Part shown: in pieces, positions 18,606-28,737 of the stretch
Layout of the letters: the number at the start of each line of letters is the position of its first letter
Position numbering within the stretch: the first letter of the stretch is position 1
Assembly (NCBI RefSeq): GCF_035974275.1
Contig: NZ_CP142422.1
Location: forward strand, 186,001 to 250,000
DNA: 64,000 bases
Source: Chryseobacterium sp. MYb264
GTDB taxonomy: Bacteria > Bacteroidota > Bacteroidia > Flavobacteriales > Weeksellaceae
Direction: 5' to 3'
Notes under the pieces: model-generated
What the model was told of the DNA's origin: nothing
The model's input: the letters and a program-made list of their open reading frames with translations, nothing else
The model's database searches: none
Position numbers and translations under genes: made by a program

Positions 18606-21125
18606 ATGAATTTCCTTTTTAAATCGATTGTTGTGATCATTTTTACCTTCAGCTTTGGACTCAAGGGGCAATCTGTACAGCCATTTATCACGACTGAAAA
18701 TAGTTCTGATGTCTTGATGATTAAAGAGAAATCAGAAAAACTATCATTGTTTACAGATCAATCGATGGATAAAGGGATTTTAAGAGCAGTCATTAATCTT
18801 CAGTCTGATTTTCAGAAAGTAACGGGTGATATTCCGAATCTCTTACATACCATTTCAAATAACGGATCTCCATTAATAATCATCGGAACAATCGGCACAA
18901 ATTCGGTCATTGATGATCTAATTAAACAGAAAAAAATTAACGAAAAAGACTTAAAAGGTAAAAAAGAAAAATTTATCATTCAGAATGTAAAAGAATACAA
19001 CGGTATTGCTGAAGCTATTGTTATCGCAGGAAGTGATAAACGCGGAACGATCTACGGAATTTATGAGTTTTCGAAACAGATGGGTATCTCGCCCTGGTAT
19101 TATTGGGCAGATGTTCCTGTTCAGAAAAAAGAAAATCTCTACTTCAAAAAAGGAATGTATACCGATAACGAACCGGCTGTCGAATACAGGGGAATTTTCC
19201 TGAATGATGAAGAACCTTCTTTGGGAAGCTGGGCAAGAGCGACTTTTGGAGGAATTAATTCTCAGTTTTACGAAAAAGTATTTGAATTGATTCTTCGTTT
19301 GAAGGGTAATTATATCTGGCCTGCGATGTGGGGAAAAGCTTTCTATGACGACGATCCTCAAAATGGAGTATTGGCAGATGAAATGGGAATTATCATGGGA
19401 ACCTCTCATCATGAACCTATGGCTTTGGCACAAACCGATTGGCATCGATATATTAAAAAGAATAATTTACCGAATATTTGGGATTACACTAAAAATGCTA
19501 AAGTCTTGCAGCAATTCTGGAAATCCGGGATAGAAAGAAGTAAAAACTGGGAAAAGCTTGTGACAGTCGGGATGCGTGGCGATGGAGATGAAGCGATGGG
19601 TGAAAAAACCAATATTGCTTTGCTGGAAAATATAGTGAAAGATCAGCGAAAAATTATAAAGGAAGTTTCAGGTAAAAAGGCGGAGAAAACACCGCAAATC
19701 TGGGCTTTGTATAAAGAAGTTCAGGATTATTATGACGAAGGAATGCAGGTTCCTGATGATGTCATTCTGCTGTTCTGTGATGACAATTGGGGCAATGTCC
19801 GCAAGCTTCCGGATTTGTCTAAACCTGTTCACAAAGGAGGTTACGGAATGTACTATCATTTCGATTATGTGGGCGGACCGCGGAATTCAAAATGGATCAA
19901 TATCAGTCCGATCCAGAGGATTTGGGAACAGATGAATCTGACCTATGAACATGGTGTTGATAAAGTGTGGGTTGTGAATGTCGGTGATCTCAAGCCTATG
20001 GAATTTCCTATTAGTTTTTTCATGGAAATGGCATGGAATCCGAAACAATTTAATGCTAATAATTTATTAAGCTACACAGAAAAATGGGCTGCGGCACAAT
20101 TTGGTTTAAAATATTCAAAGGAAATCGCGAGGATGATCAACCTGTATGCAAAATATAATCGTAGAGTCACTCCGGAAACGCTGAACAGTAAAACCTACAG
20201 TTTAGAAAACTACAACGAATTTGAAACCGTTAGTAATGATTACCAAAAGTTAGCACTCGATGCCAACAGGCTTTACAACGAAATTCCTAAGGAATATAAG
20301 GATGCATATTTCCAGTTGGTTTTGTACCCGATCGATGCATGCAGTAATTTGTATGAAATGTATTTTAATATAGCTAAAAATCAACAGTCAGCTGCTAAAA
20401 AAGATATAAAGGCCAACGGTTTTGCCGATAAAGCTAAGCAAAATTTTGAATATGATGCTTTGTTGCAAAATAGATACAATAATGAAATTTCGGGCGGAAA
20501 GTGGAAGCACATGATGGATCAGACGAGAATAGGCTACGATAACTGGCAGCAGCCGGAAAAAAATACAATGCCTGAACTGATCTATATCTCAAAAGAGGAA
20601 AGTGTAAAAAATAAAGTATTTAAGGAAAAAGACGGATATATTTCCATTGAGGCAGAACATTTTTCACGTCAGAATAATTCGGATAGAATTCACTGGCAGA
20701 TTATTCCCGATTTTGGTAGAACGTTATCAGGATTAACTACTTTTCCTCAAAATATTTCACCTCTGAAAAATGAAAATATCTCTGTTGAATATGATGTTGA
20801 ATTGACTTCAACAGGTGAGTTTGACGTTCAGTTATTACTGGCTCCAACCCTGAACTTCAATTCAAATAAAGGGTTGCGATATGAAATTTATTTTGATGAT
20901 GAAAAGCCGCAGATGGTGAATTTTAACGGTAACTATCGCGGAGAATTAGGGCAGTGGCAATCCGAGCATATGATAAAATCAATAACAAAGCATAGGATGT
21001 CAACGGCAGGAAAACATACGCTGCACTTCCGAATTTTAGATGCAGGAATTGTATTGGAAAAAATTCTGATCGATACTGGCAGACTAAAGCCCTCGTATTT
21101 GGGAGCGCCGAAAAGTGATTTTTAA
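18606..21125 (+). CDS. GH115 xylan alpha-1,2-glucuronidase
   Basis: An 839-aa exported enzyme with a signal peptide (about 1-23). GH115 hallmarks are YRGIFLNDEEPSLGSWAR followed by GGINSQFYEKVFELILRLKGNYIWPAMWGKAF and a segment with GTSHHEPM. The FCDDNWGNVRKLP block and the GMYYHFDYVGGPRNSKWI block follow. A C-terminal beta-sandwich (about 680-839, YISIEAEHFSR) matches the GH115 C-terminal domain. GH115 removes (4-O-methyl)glucuronic acid from internal xylose units of long xylan, complementing GH67. ATG 18606 is preferred over a TTG two codons upstream. Confidence 0.93.
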   Translation: MNFLFKSIVVIIFTFSFGLKGQSVQPFITTENSSDVLMIKEKSEKLSLFTDQSMDKGILRAVINLQSDFQKVTGDIPNLLHTISNNGSPLIIIGTIGTNSVIDDLIKQKKINEKDLKGKKEKFIIQNVKEYNGIAEAIVIAGSDKRGTIYGIYEFSKQMGISPWYYWADVPVQKKENLYFKKGMYTDNEPAVEYRGIFLNDEEPSLGSWARATFGGINSQFYEKVFELILRLKGNYIWPAMWGKAFYDDDPQNGVLADEMGIIMGTSHHEPMALAQTDWHRYIKKNNLPNIWDYTKNAKVLQQFWKSGIERSKNWEKLVTVGMRGDGDEAMGEKTNIALLENIVKDQRKIIKEVSGKKAEKTPQIWALYKEVQDYYDEGMQVPDDVILLFCDDNWGNVRKLPDLSKPVHKGGYGMYYHFDYVGGPRNSKWINISPIQRIWEQMNLTYEHGVDKVWVVNVGDLKPMEFPISFFMEMAWNPKQFNANNLLSYTEKWAAAQFGLKYSKEIARMINLYAKYNRRVTPETLNSKTYSLENYNEFETVSNDYQKLALDANRLYNEIPKEYKDAYFQLVLYPIDACSNLYEMYFNIAKNQQSAAKKDIKANGFADKAKQNFEYDALLQNRYNNEISGGKWKHMMDQTRIGYDNWQQPEKNTMPELIYISKEESVKNKVFKEKDGYISIEAEHFSRQNNSDRIHWQIIPDFGRTLSGLTTFPQNISPLKNENISVEYDVELTSTGEFDVQLLLAPTLNFNSNKGLRYEIYFDDEKPQMVNFNGNYRGELGQWQSEHMIKSITKHRMSTAGKHTLHFRILDAGIVLEKILIDTGRLKPSYLGAPKSDF

Positions 21126-21174
21126 AATAAATTTACCCTTATATTTAATTATAATTAAAGATATTCTAAGGCAA

Positions 21175-22227
21175 ATGGGAGGTATTCAGATTTCAGATTT
21201 CGGAGTGACGAAAGATGGTGACAATATTAAAAAATATACGCTGAGCAATGCCAACGGGATGATGATCGAAATTATCAACTACGGTGGAATTGTAACGTCC
21301 CTGACGGCTCCGGACAGAAATGGAAATTATGAAGATGTGGTCTTGGGATTTGCAAACAAAGAAAATTATTTTAATGCAAATACTTCATTTTATGGAGCCA
21401 TCATCGGAAGATATGCCAATAGAATTGCGGATGGAAAATTTACTCTTAACGGGAAAGAATTTTATGTGAATAAAAATAATGGTGAAAATAATTTACATGG
21501 TGGTGATGGTGGCTTTCACACAAAAGTATGGACTGCTGAGCCTTCAGAAAACAGTCAGACACTTAAGTTGTCTTACACAAGTAAAGACGGCGACGAAGGT
21601 TTTCCTGCAGAGGTTTTGGTGAATGTATTCTATACATTAACAGATGAAAATGCATTAGAAATACAATATGAAGCGACAGCAGATCAGGATACGATTATCA
21701 ACTTGAGTCAACATTCGTATTTTAATCTGTCAGGTGATTTTAATGAAAAAATTACAGATCATGAGTTACAGCTGAATGCTACACAATTTATTCCGATCGA
21801 TCATCGGTCGATTCCGCTGGGGAATCTCGAAAATGTGGAAAATACGCCATTTGATTTCAGGGTTTCAAAGCAGTTGGGAAGGGATATTGATAACGATCAT
21901 GAACAGTTAAAAATTGCCCAGGGATATGATCACTGCATGGTTCCGGAGGGAGAAGGATTACGATTTATCGGAGAATTATATCACCCAAAAAGTGGCAGAA
22001 ATATGGAAGTCATTACCGATCAGGTGGGCGTTCAGTTGTATACAGGTAATTTTTTAGATGCACAGTCTGAAGGAAAATCGGGTGGGAAAAATCATCCGCG
22101 AACAGGAATTTGTCTGGAAACCCAGCATTTTCCGGATTCACCAAACCGGAAAAATTTTCCGTCGGTTGTTTTAAAAGCGGGAGAAAAATATTCAACAAAA
22201 ACGATTTATAAGTTTACTGATAAATAA
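21175..22227 (+). CDS. Aldose 1-epimerase
   Basis: A 350-aa mutarotase that interconverts alpha and beta anomers of aldoses such as xylose. Recognisable features are YGGIVTSLTAPDR, GRYANRIADGKF, NNLHGG with the first active-site His, SQHSYFNLSG with the catalytic His, and ETQHFPDSPN with the catalytic Glu. There is no signal peptide when started at ATG 21175, so it acts in the cytoplasm and feeds the right anomer to xylose isomerase. The longer frame starting from GTG 21115 would overlap the GH115 gene and adds a non-family leader. Confidence 0.92.
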   Translation: MGGIQISDFGVTKDGDNIKKYTLSNANGMMIEIINYGGIVTSLTAPDRNGNYEDVVLGFANKENYFNANTSFYGAIIGRYANRIADGKFTLNGKEFYVNKNNGENNLHGGDGGFHTKVWTAEPSENSQTLKLSYTSKDGDEGFPAEVLVNVFYTLTDENALEIQYEATADQDTIINLSQHSYFNLSGDFNEKITDHELQLNATQFIPIDHRSIPLGNLENVENTPFDFRVSKQLGRDIDNDHEQLKIAQGYDHCMVPEGEGLRFIGELYHPKSGRNMEVITDQVGVQLYTGNFLDAQSEGKSGGKNHPRTGICLETQHFPDSPNRKNFPSVVLKAGEKYSTKTIYKFTDK

Positions 22228-22304
22228 GATAAATCATCAGTTAACACGAATATTGATTATCATTTAATTTAAACTGAAAAATAACAAAATCAAATAACCT
22301 CATT

Positions 22305-24014
22305 ATGAATATACATAAAGTTTGGCTTCTACCAGGACTATTCTTCTCACTTGGGATTCAGGCGCAGGAAATTTCTCGCTTACAGAAAAAAGGAACGGCA
22401 ACGCAGCTTATAGTTGACAGCCAGCCGTTTTTGATTTTGGGTGGTGAGCTGGGCAACTCTTCAGCGTCGTCTTTTCAGGATATTGAAAGGGATTTTCCGA
22501 AGCTTGAGCAAATGAAACTGAATACAGTTTTGGTACCAGCTTATTGGGACTTAATAGAATCTGAAGAGGGTAGATTTGATTTCAGCTTAATTGATAAAAG
22601 TATTGATCAGGCCAGAAAAAATAATCTGAAAGTGGTGTTTTTATGGTTTGGAGCATGGAAAAATTCAATGACCTGCTATGCACCGCTTTGGTTTAAAAAA
22701 GACTATAAAAAATATCCGAGAGCCTATTCAAAAGCAGGAAAACCTTTAGAAATTGCGAGTTCGTTTTCTGAAAATGTGCTGCATGCTGATAATAAAGCGT
22801 TTAATGAGTTCATGAAACATATTGCTGCCGTGGATAAAGCACAGGGAACCGTTATTATGGTTCAGGTTGAAAATGAAATCGGAATGCTGGAAGGGGCTCG
22901 GGATTATTCTAAAGAAGCTGACAAAGTATTTAATTCGCAGGTTTCGGATCATTTAATAAAATTTTTAACTAAGAATAAAAAGGAACTCCATCCTTCACTT
23001 GCTGAAAAATGGGGAAAGCAAGGCTTTAAAACAAAGGGAAACTGGCAGGAAATTTTCGGAAATGATCTCTATACGGATGAATTGTTTACTGCTTATTCCT
23101 ACGCTCAGTATGTTGAAAAACTGGCGAAGACGGCGCGTTCCATTCATAATATTCCTTTATATGTCAATGCGGCAATGAACAGCAGAAACCGACAGCCTGG
23201 AGAATATCCGGCGGGTGGACCTTTGGCGCATCTGATCGATATCTGGCATGCGGGAGCTCCAAGCATCGATATGTTGTCACCGGATTTGTATGACGGGGAT
23301 TTTATAAGCTGGTCGGCGAAATACAGGCTCCATAACAATCCGTTGTTTGTTCCTGAAATAAAAATGACTCAGAATAACGGGGTGCAGGCTTTTTATGCTT
23401 TCGGGGAGCATGATGCGATCGGTTACAGTCCGTTTTCTATTGAAAATAATTCTGAAACAGGAAGTAAAAGGTTAGCGGATGCCTATTCAAAATTGAAGCA
23501 GCTGATGCCTGTTTTAACGAAGTATCAAGGGCAAAACCAGTCAAAAGGCTTGTTATTTGACCAGAAAAATACGGAAAGAATCATCAGTTTCGATGATCTG
23601 AAAATTACCGCAAGGCATTTCTTTTCGTTGCCTTGGGATCCCCGGGCAAAAGATGGCAGCGTTTGGCCTGAGGGTGGCGGATTGATCTTACGTTTAGCAA
23701 AAAACGAATACATTATTGCAGGAAGCGGAATTGTTGTAGAGTTTGAAAAGGAAAATGAGAAGAAAGAAGTTCTTGCAAAAGATTTGGGGGAAGATGGTTT
23801 TGCTGCTCAGGGAGGAAATTCGCAGGCTCAGAATACGTGGAACGGCGGGATGAGAGCAGGAATTGGTCCTGTGGATGAAATAAATATTGATGAAAAGGGA
23901 AAATTCATTTATGTAAGAAGATTAAACGGAGATCAGACCCATCAGGGAAGACACGTTCGAATTGGGGTTGATGACTTCCAGATTCTCCATGTTAAATTGT
24001 ATGAATATCAATAA
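22305..24014 (+). CDS. GH35-like glycosidase with DUF5597-type C-terminus, exported
   Basis: A 569-aa protein with a signal peptide (about 1-20, GIQAQ). The N-terminal TIM barrel carries GGELGNSSASS and the clan-A acid/base Glu191 in QVENEIG; Glu351 in FVPEIK is the likely nucleophile. The C-terminal 170 residues resemble DUF5597, seen in GH35-type enzymes of Caulobacter and Bacteroidota. The family is usually annotated beta-galactosidase, but in this locus a galactose or arabinose decoration on xylan, or a xyloside, is a reasonable target. Activity is inferred from the fold. Confidence 0.82.
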   Translation: MNIHKVWLLPGLFFSLGIQAQEISRLQKKGTATQLIVDSQPFLILGGELGNSSASSFQDIERDFPKLEQMKLNTVLVPAYWDLIESEEGRFDFSLIDKSIDQARKNNLKVVFLWFGAWKNSMTCYAPLWFKKDYKKYPRAYSKAGKPLEIASSFSENVLHADNKAFNEFMKHIAAVDKAQGTVIMVQVENEIGMLEGARDYSKEADKVFNSQVSDHLIKFLTKNKKELHPSLAEKWGKQGFKTKGNWQEIFGNDLYTDELFTAYSYAQYVEKLAKTARSIHNIPLYVNAAMNSRNRQPGEYPAGGPLAHLIDIWHAGAPSIDMLSPDLYDGDFISWSAKYRLHNNPLFVPEIKMTQNNGVQAFYAFGEHDAIGYSPFSIENNSETGSKRLADAYSKLKQLMPVLTKYQGQNQSKGLLFDQKNTERIISFDDLKITARHFFSLPWDPRAKDGSVWPEGGGLILRLAKNEYIIAGSGIVVEFEKENEKKEVLAKDLGEDGFAAQGGNSQAQNTWNGGMRAGIGPVDEINIDEKGKFIYVRRLNGDQTHQGRHVRIGVDDFQILHVKLYEYQ

Positions 24015-24015
24015 G

Positions 24016-24033
24016 AATAGGATAAAATCCTAT
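24016..24033. repeat. Partial intergenic palindrome
   Basis: ATAGGAT-aaa-ATCCTAT is the second half of the double palindrome seen at 15762-15806 and 29815-29860. It sits directly after the GH35-like gene stop. Confidence 0.5.
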
Positions 24034-24048
24034 TAAAAATATAAAGCA

Positions 24049-25956
24049 ATGAATAGAATTAAATTGTTTACCGTCCTATTATTTTTCATCAGTATATCCT
24101 TTATTAATGCAAAAATTAAGCTTCCCCGTCTGGTTTCAGACGGAATGGTTTTGCAGCGCGATCAGAAAATAAAAATCTGGGGAACTGCTGATCGTGGAGA
24201 AAAAATCGAACTTCAGTTTCAGGATAAAAAATATAAAACAGTTGCCGACAATTCCGGGAATTGGAAAATTGATCTTCCTAAAATGAATGCAGGCGGACCT
24301 TTTACGATGACTGTTAATGAAATTACCTTAAAAAATATTATGATTGGTGATGTGTATGTCTGTTCAGGACAGTCGAATATGGAGCTTCCCATGCGCAGGG
24401 TTAAAACGCTTTATTCTGATGAGCTGAAAACTGCTGATAATAGTAATATCCGATTTTTTACCGTTCGTCAGAAATATAATTTTAAAGAAATTAAGAACGA
24501 TTTTGATGCGGGTTATTGGGAGGAAACCAATCCTCAGACGATATCCAATTTTTCTGCGGTAGCATACTTTTTTGCCAAAGAAATGTATCAGTATAATAAA
24601 ATTCCGGTGGGAATTCTTCATGCGAGTTTGGGCGGTTCACCGATTCAGGCCTGGATGGATGAAAATTCACTTAAAAAATTCCCCGAATATATTACCGAAG
24701 CTCACAAATGGCGAAATGATGAATTAATTTCAAAAACTGAGTCTTCGGATAATGCTCTGAACAGTGCGTGGTATTCAGAGTTGGATAAATTGGATAAAGG
24801 AATTGAAAGTCATTGGGAAAAGTTTGATTTAAATGACGCTGACTGGAAAAAAATGAATATTCCAGGTTCCTGGGAAGATATAGAAAAACCATTTGACGGA
24901 AGTATCTGGTTCAGAAAAGAAATTTTTCTTCCCAAAGGAGCTGAAAAAAATACAGCATTTCTCAATTTAGGAAGAATAAAAGACGCTGATGTAACCTATA
25001 TCAATGGACAAAAAGTAGGAAATACCACTTATGAATATCCTCCGCGCTGGTATGATATTCCGGCTGGAATTTTAAAAGAAGGCAAAAATGTCATTGCGGT
25101 CAGAATCACCAATGGAAGCGGAAAAGGTGAGTTTATCAAGGATAAAGACTATTTTCTGCAAATCGGTTCTGATAAAATAGATTTAAAAGGAGAGTGGAAA
25201 TATAAGATCGGAGGAATGATGAATCGACCTGTTCCAGGGCAAAAATTCATCCGATGGCAGCCAACAGGTTTGTACAATGCCATGCTCAATCCTCTGACTC
25301 AATATCCTGTAAAAGCGATCCTTTGGTATCAAGGCGAAAGCAATACGGCAAAACCTAAAGAATATCAGGAATTACTATCGACTATGATCCTGGATTGGCG
25401 AAATAAATGGAACCGAAAAGACCTGCCGTTTTTTATTGTTCAGCTGGCGAATTTCATGGAATCAAAACCGCAGCCTGTGGAAAGCAATTGGGCACAATTG
25501 AGAGACCAGGAGAGAAAAGTTTCCGAAACGATTCCCAATACCGGACTTGCCGTAACCATAGACGTTGGCGAATGGAATGACATTCACCCTTTAAATAAAA
25601 AAGAAGTCGGAAAAAGGCTGTCGCTACAGGTCGAAAAAATGCTTTTCGATAAAAATATTCAGGCGGACGGACCTGTTTATCAATCCATGAAAACGCAGGG
25701 AAATAAAATCATTCTTTCATTTAAAAAAGGAACTGATGATTTTGCCAACGTTTCAGAATTAAAAGGTTTTGCCATTAAAGGAAAAGACGGCATTTTTAAA
25801 TGGGCGAAAGCAAAAGTTGAAGGAAATAAGATTCTGGTCTGGAATGACGAAATACAAGATCCGATTGCCGTTCGTTATGCATGGGCAGATAATCCCGAAG
25901 GAGCCAATCTAAAAAGCAAAAACGGAATTCCCGCATCACCATTCACCACAGAATAA
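24049..25956 (+). CDS. Sialate O-acetylesterase-type (SASA/DUF303) carbohydrate esterase, probable acetylxylan esterase
   Basis: A 635-aa exported protein with a signal peptide (about 1-21). An N-terminal beta domain (22-95) is followed by the SGNH-type esterase, whose nucleophile Ser109 lies in CSGQSNMELPM. A galactose-binding-like jelly roll (about 240-375, IWFRKEIFLPKG) is inserted in the catalytic domain. The esterase then resumes with LWYQGES and the DVGEWNDIHP block, which carries the catalytic Asp/His. In a xylan locus it most likely removes acetyl groups from xylose so that GH10, GH67 and GH115 can act. The sialate name is only the family label. Confidence 0.88.
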   Translation: MNRIKLFTVLLFFISISFINAKIKLPRLVSDGMVLQRDQKIKIWGTADRGEKIELQFQDKKYKTVADNSGNWKIDLPKMNAGGPFTMTVNEITLKNIMIGDVYVCSGQSNMELPMRRVKTLYSDELKTADNSNIRFFTVRQKYNFKEIKNDFDAGYWEETNPQTISNFSAVAYFFAKEMYQYNKIPVGILHASLGGSPIQAWMDENSLKKFPEYITEAHKWRNDELISKTESSDNALNSAWYSELDKLDKGIESHWEKFDLNDADWKKMNIPGSWEDIEKPFDGSIWFRKEIFLPKGAEKNTAFLNLGRIKDADVTYINGQKVGNTTYEYPPRWYDIPAGILKEGKNVIAVRITNGSGKGEFIKDKDYFLQIGSDKIDLKGEWKYKIGGMMNRPVPGQKFIRWQPTGLYNAMLNPLTQYPVKAILWYQGESNTAKPKEYQELLSTMILDWRNKWNRKDLPFFIVQLANFMESKPQPVESNWAQLRDQERKVSETIPNTGLAVTIDVGEWNDIHPLNKKEVGKRLSLQVEKMLFDKNIQADGPVYQSMKTQGNKIILSFKKGTDDFANVSELKGFAIKGKDGIFKWAKAKVEGNKILVWNDEIQDPIAVRYAWADNPEGANLKSKNGIPASPFTTE

Positions 25957-26005
25957 TCATGTAAGTAAAATATAAACCAAAGAGAAATGAACTATAATCT
26001 ATCAT

Positions 26006-26035
26006 CTATCCGTCTATTCTCTATCCGTCTATTCT
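26006..26035. repeat. Two perfect 15-bp tandem copies
   Basis: CTATCCGTCTATTCT occurs twice in direct succession in the 128-bp spacer before the symporter gene. The rest of the spacer is AT-rich and shows no other signal. Confidence 0.7.
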
Positions 26036-26084
26036 CAATTTACCCATTATCCGCAATCCATCACAATTAAAAATTAAAAACTAT

Positions 26085-27524
26085 ATGAATACTCAAAAAA
26101 TATCAGTCGTTGAAAAAGTAGGCTACAGCTTGGGAGATCTTGCTGCGAACCTTGTTTTTCAGACTTTGGTTACCTATCTGTCGTATTTTTATACGGATAT
26201 TTACGGACTAAAAGCGGAGGATGCTTCTCTCATTACGCTGATTGTCGGTTTGATTGCCGGTTTCGGTTTCAATCCATTATTGGGAGCGTTGGCAGACCGT
26301 ACCAATACGAAGTGGGGAAAATTCCGTCCGTGGATCCTGTTTACGGCTGTTCCTTTGGGCGTAGCGGCTTTGCTGGCGTTTAGTACACCCGATTTTTCGT
26401 ATAAAGGAAAGGTGATTTATGCTGCAATAACCTATTCATTTTTACTATTGCTGTATGCTTCTAATAATCTGCCTTATTCTGCATTAAGTGGCGTGATTAC
26501 AGGTGATATGGGCGAAAGAAACAGTATTTCGTCTTATCGGTTTGTAGCCGTGATGTTCTCGCAGTTTTTCGTTCAGGTTTTTATGTTACCGATTATTTTA
26601 TCCGTTGGAAACGGCGATAAAGCGGTAGGAATTGAAATCGTAATGACCTGGCTTGCCATCATCGGTTCTGTCATGTTGCTGATTACTTTTTTCACGACTA
26701 AAGAAAGAATTATCTCAAAACCTGATCAGCAATCGAGTGTAAAGGATGATCTGAAAGATTTGTTTAAAAATAAACCCTGGGTCATTATGCTTTCGGTGAC
26801 AGCTTTGATTTTCATTACTTTAGCCATGAAGGGTGGTTCCTATGTTTATTATTTTAACAATTATGTGGATGAAGCATCTTTAAAAAGCTTTATTTCTCCG
26901 ATTACCGCTTTTTTTGATTCCATCGGAATGAATTTCTTTGGTCAGGATGCTAAATCTGCAGGTTTCGGATTGTTCAATGCAGGAGGAATTATTATGATGA
27001 TCATCGGAATTACTTTTTCTAAAAGATTTGCCGATCGGTACGGAAAAAGAGACGTGTTCATGACCTCCCTTTTCATCTCAACCTTATTTATCATTCTGTT
27101 TATTTTCTATCCTCCGAAATCGGTGGGGTTGATGTTTTTATCTCAGATCTGTCACGGCTTTTTCTATGGAATCAGTACCCCGATTTTATGGGCAATGATT
27201 GCTGATGTTGCTGATTATTCCGAATGGAAGAATAACCGTAGAGCGACGGCTATTATTTTCTCAGCGATGATGGTCGGTTTAAAGGTTGGATTAAGTATCG
27301 GAAGTGCTTTGGTGGCGTGGATTATCGGTAAATACGGATATATCTCTTCGGGTGAAATTCAAAATGCCGTTCAGCCGGAAACCGTGTCGACAGGAGCAAA
27401 GATGCTTGTGAGTATTTTTCCTGCCATTCCGTTTATTGTCGCGTGCGGATTGCTGTATTTCTATGAAATCAATAAAAAAATGGAAGTGCAGATTGAGAGT
27501 GATCTTGCGGAAAGAAGAAAATAA
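26085..27524 (+). CDS. GPH-family (MFS) glycoside-pentoside-hexuronide:cation symporter
   Basis: A 479-aa inner-membrane protein with about twelve transmembrane segments. Family features are the N-terminal EKVGYSLGDLAANLVFQ, the loop DRTNTKWGKFRPW after helix 2, and the second-half FADRYGKRDVFM. A late motif, MIADVADYSEWK, is typical of xyloside symporters. It probably carries xylo-oligosaccharides or aldouronic acids from periplasm to cytoplasm with a cation. This links SusCD to the cytoplasmic GH43 and to xylose metabolism. A clean terminator follows. Confidence 0.9.
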   Translation: MNTQKISVVEKVGYSLGDLAANLVFQTLVTYLSYFYTDIYGLKAEDASLITLIVGLIAGFGFNPLLGALADRTNTKWGKFRPWILFTAVPLGVAALLAFSTPDFSYKGKVIYAAITYSFLLLLYASNNLPYSALSGVITGDMGERNSISSYRFVAVMFSQFFVQVFMLPIILSVGNGDKAVGIEIVMTWLAIIGSVMLLITFFTTKERIISKPDQQSSVKDDLKDLFKNKPWVIMLSVTALIFITLAMKGGSYVYYFNNYVDEASLKSFISPITAFFDSIGMNFFGQDAKSAGFGLFNAGGIIMMIIGITFSKRFADRYGKRDVFMTSLFISTLFIILFIFYPPKSVGLMFLSQICHGFFYGISTPILWAMIADVADYSEWKNNRRATAIIFSAMMVGLKVGLSIGSALVAWIIGKYGYISSGEIQNAVQPETVSTGAKMLVSIFPAIPFIVACGLLYFYEINKKMEVQIESDLAERRK

Positions 27525-27536
27525 GCGAATCTGAAG

Positions 27537-27565
27537 CTCATAGGTTTTCAAAACCTATGAGTTTT
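27537..27565 (+). terminator. Rho-independent terminator after the symporter gene
   Basis: CTCATAGGTTT (27537-27547) pairs perfectly with AAACCTATGAG (27551-27561) around a three-base loop, and TTTT follows. The stem is 11 bp. Confidence 0.75.
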
Positions 27566-27593
27566 AAATAATAACACAAAAAGTAAAAATTCA

Positions 27594-28703
27594 ATGAAAC
27601 ATATTTTATTTGGTTTAATGATTTTAGCGGTTTCAAACATAAACGCTCAAAACTCTGATCATTCTTTAAAACAGGCTTTTCAGGATAAATTTTATATAGG
27701 AACAGCCATGAATTTAGAACAGATTCACGGAAAAGATAAAAAGTCGGTGGATATTATAAAAAAACAATTTAGTTCTGTTGTAGCGGAAAACTGTATGAAA
27801 TCGATGTATCTCCAACCTAAAGAAGGTCAGTTTTTCTTTGACGATGCCGATCGGTTTGTTGATTTTGGGGAGAAAAATAAAATGTTCATTATCGGGCATA
27901 CTTTAATCTGGCATTCTCAGGCCCCCGATTGGTTTTTTATTGATAAAAATGGAAAAAATGTTTCGTCTGAAGTCTTAAAACAGAGAATGAAAGATCACAT
28001 CACCACTGTGGTTTCAAGGTATAAAGGCAGAGTAAAAGGCTGGGATGTGGTGAATGAAGCGATTATGGAAGACGGAACGTACCGTAAGTCTAAATTTTAT
28101 GAAATTCTAGGTGAAGAATTTTTGACTCTGGCCTTTCAATATGCTCAGGAAGCAGATCCAAATGCGGAATTATACTATAATGATTATAATGAATGGCATC
28201 CCGGAAAAGTAAAAGCGGTGACGGAACTGGTGAAAAAGTTGAAAGCAAAAGGAATCAGGATCGATGGAATTGGAATGCAGGCGCACGTTGGGTTGGAAAC
28301 CCCTTCTATTGACGAATATGAAAAAGCGATCATCGCGTATGTTGAAAGTGGAGTTAAAGTAAATATCACGGAGTTGGAAATCTCTGCACTTCCTTCGCCT
28401 TGGGGAACTTCCGCCAATATTTCGGATAAAATTGAATATGCCGAAAAAATGAATCCTTATAAAAAAGGGTTGCCGAAAAAGGTTCAAACCCAATGGGAAA
28501 ACCGGTATCAGGATTTCTTTCAACTGTTTTTAAAACATCAGGCTCATGTTAAAAGAGTCACTTTATGGGGCGTTACCGACAATCAATCCTGGAAAAACGA
28601 CTTTCCGATCAAAGGAAGAACCGATTATCCGTTATTGTTTGACCGCCAGTTTAAAGCAAAACCGATTGTAGGAAAACTCATTAAACTCGCTGAAACAAAA
28701 TAA
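27594..28703 (+). CDS. GH10 endo-1,4-beta-xylanase, exported
   Basis: A 369-aa single-domain xylanase with a signal peptide (about 1-19, NINAQ). The GH10 barrel spans about 25-365. The acid/base Glu155 is in WDVVNEAI and the nucleophile Glu260 is in NITELEIS; GHTLIWHSQAPDW near 101-113 lines the active site. It should cut the xylan backbone and release short oligosaccharides, including those capped by glucuronic acid that GH67 uses. No carbohydrate-binding module is attached, so it may act in the periplasm on imported oligosaccharides. Confidence 0.96.
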   Translation: MKHILFGLMILAVSNINAQNSDHSLKQAFQDKFYIGTAMNLEQIHGKDKKSVDIIKKQFSSVVAENCMKSMYLQPKEGQFFFDDADRFVDFGEKNKMFIIGHTLIWHSQAPDWFFIDKNGKNVSSEVLKQRMKDHITTVVSRYKGRVKGWDVVNEAIMEDGTYRKSKFYEILGEEFLTLAFQYAQEADPNAELYYNDYNEWHPGKVKAVTELVKKLKAKGIRIDGIGMQAHVGLETPSIDEYEKAIIAYVESGVKVNITELEISALPSPWGTSANISDKIEYAEKMNPYKKGLPKKVQTQWENRYQDFFQLFLKHQAHVKRVTLWGVTDNQSWKNDFPIKGRTDYPLLFDRQFKAKPIVGKLIKLAETK

Positions 28704-28737
28704 AAAAACTTATCGCTGTTGGCATTAAAAAATTCTC

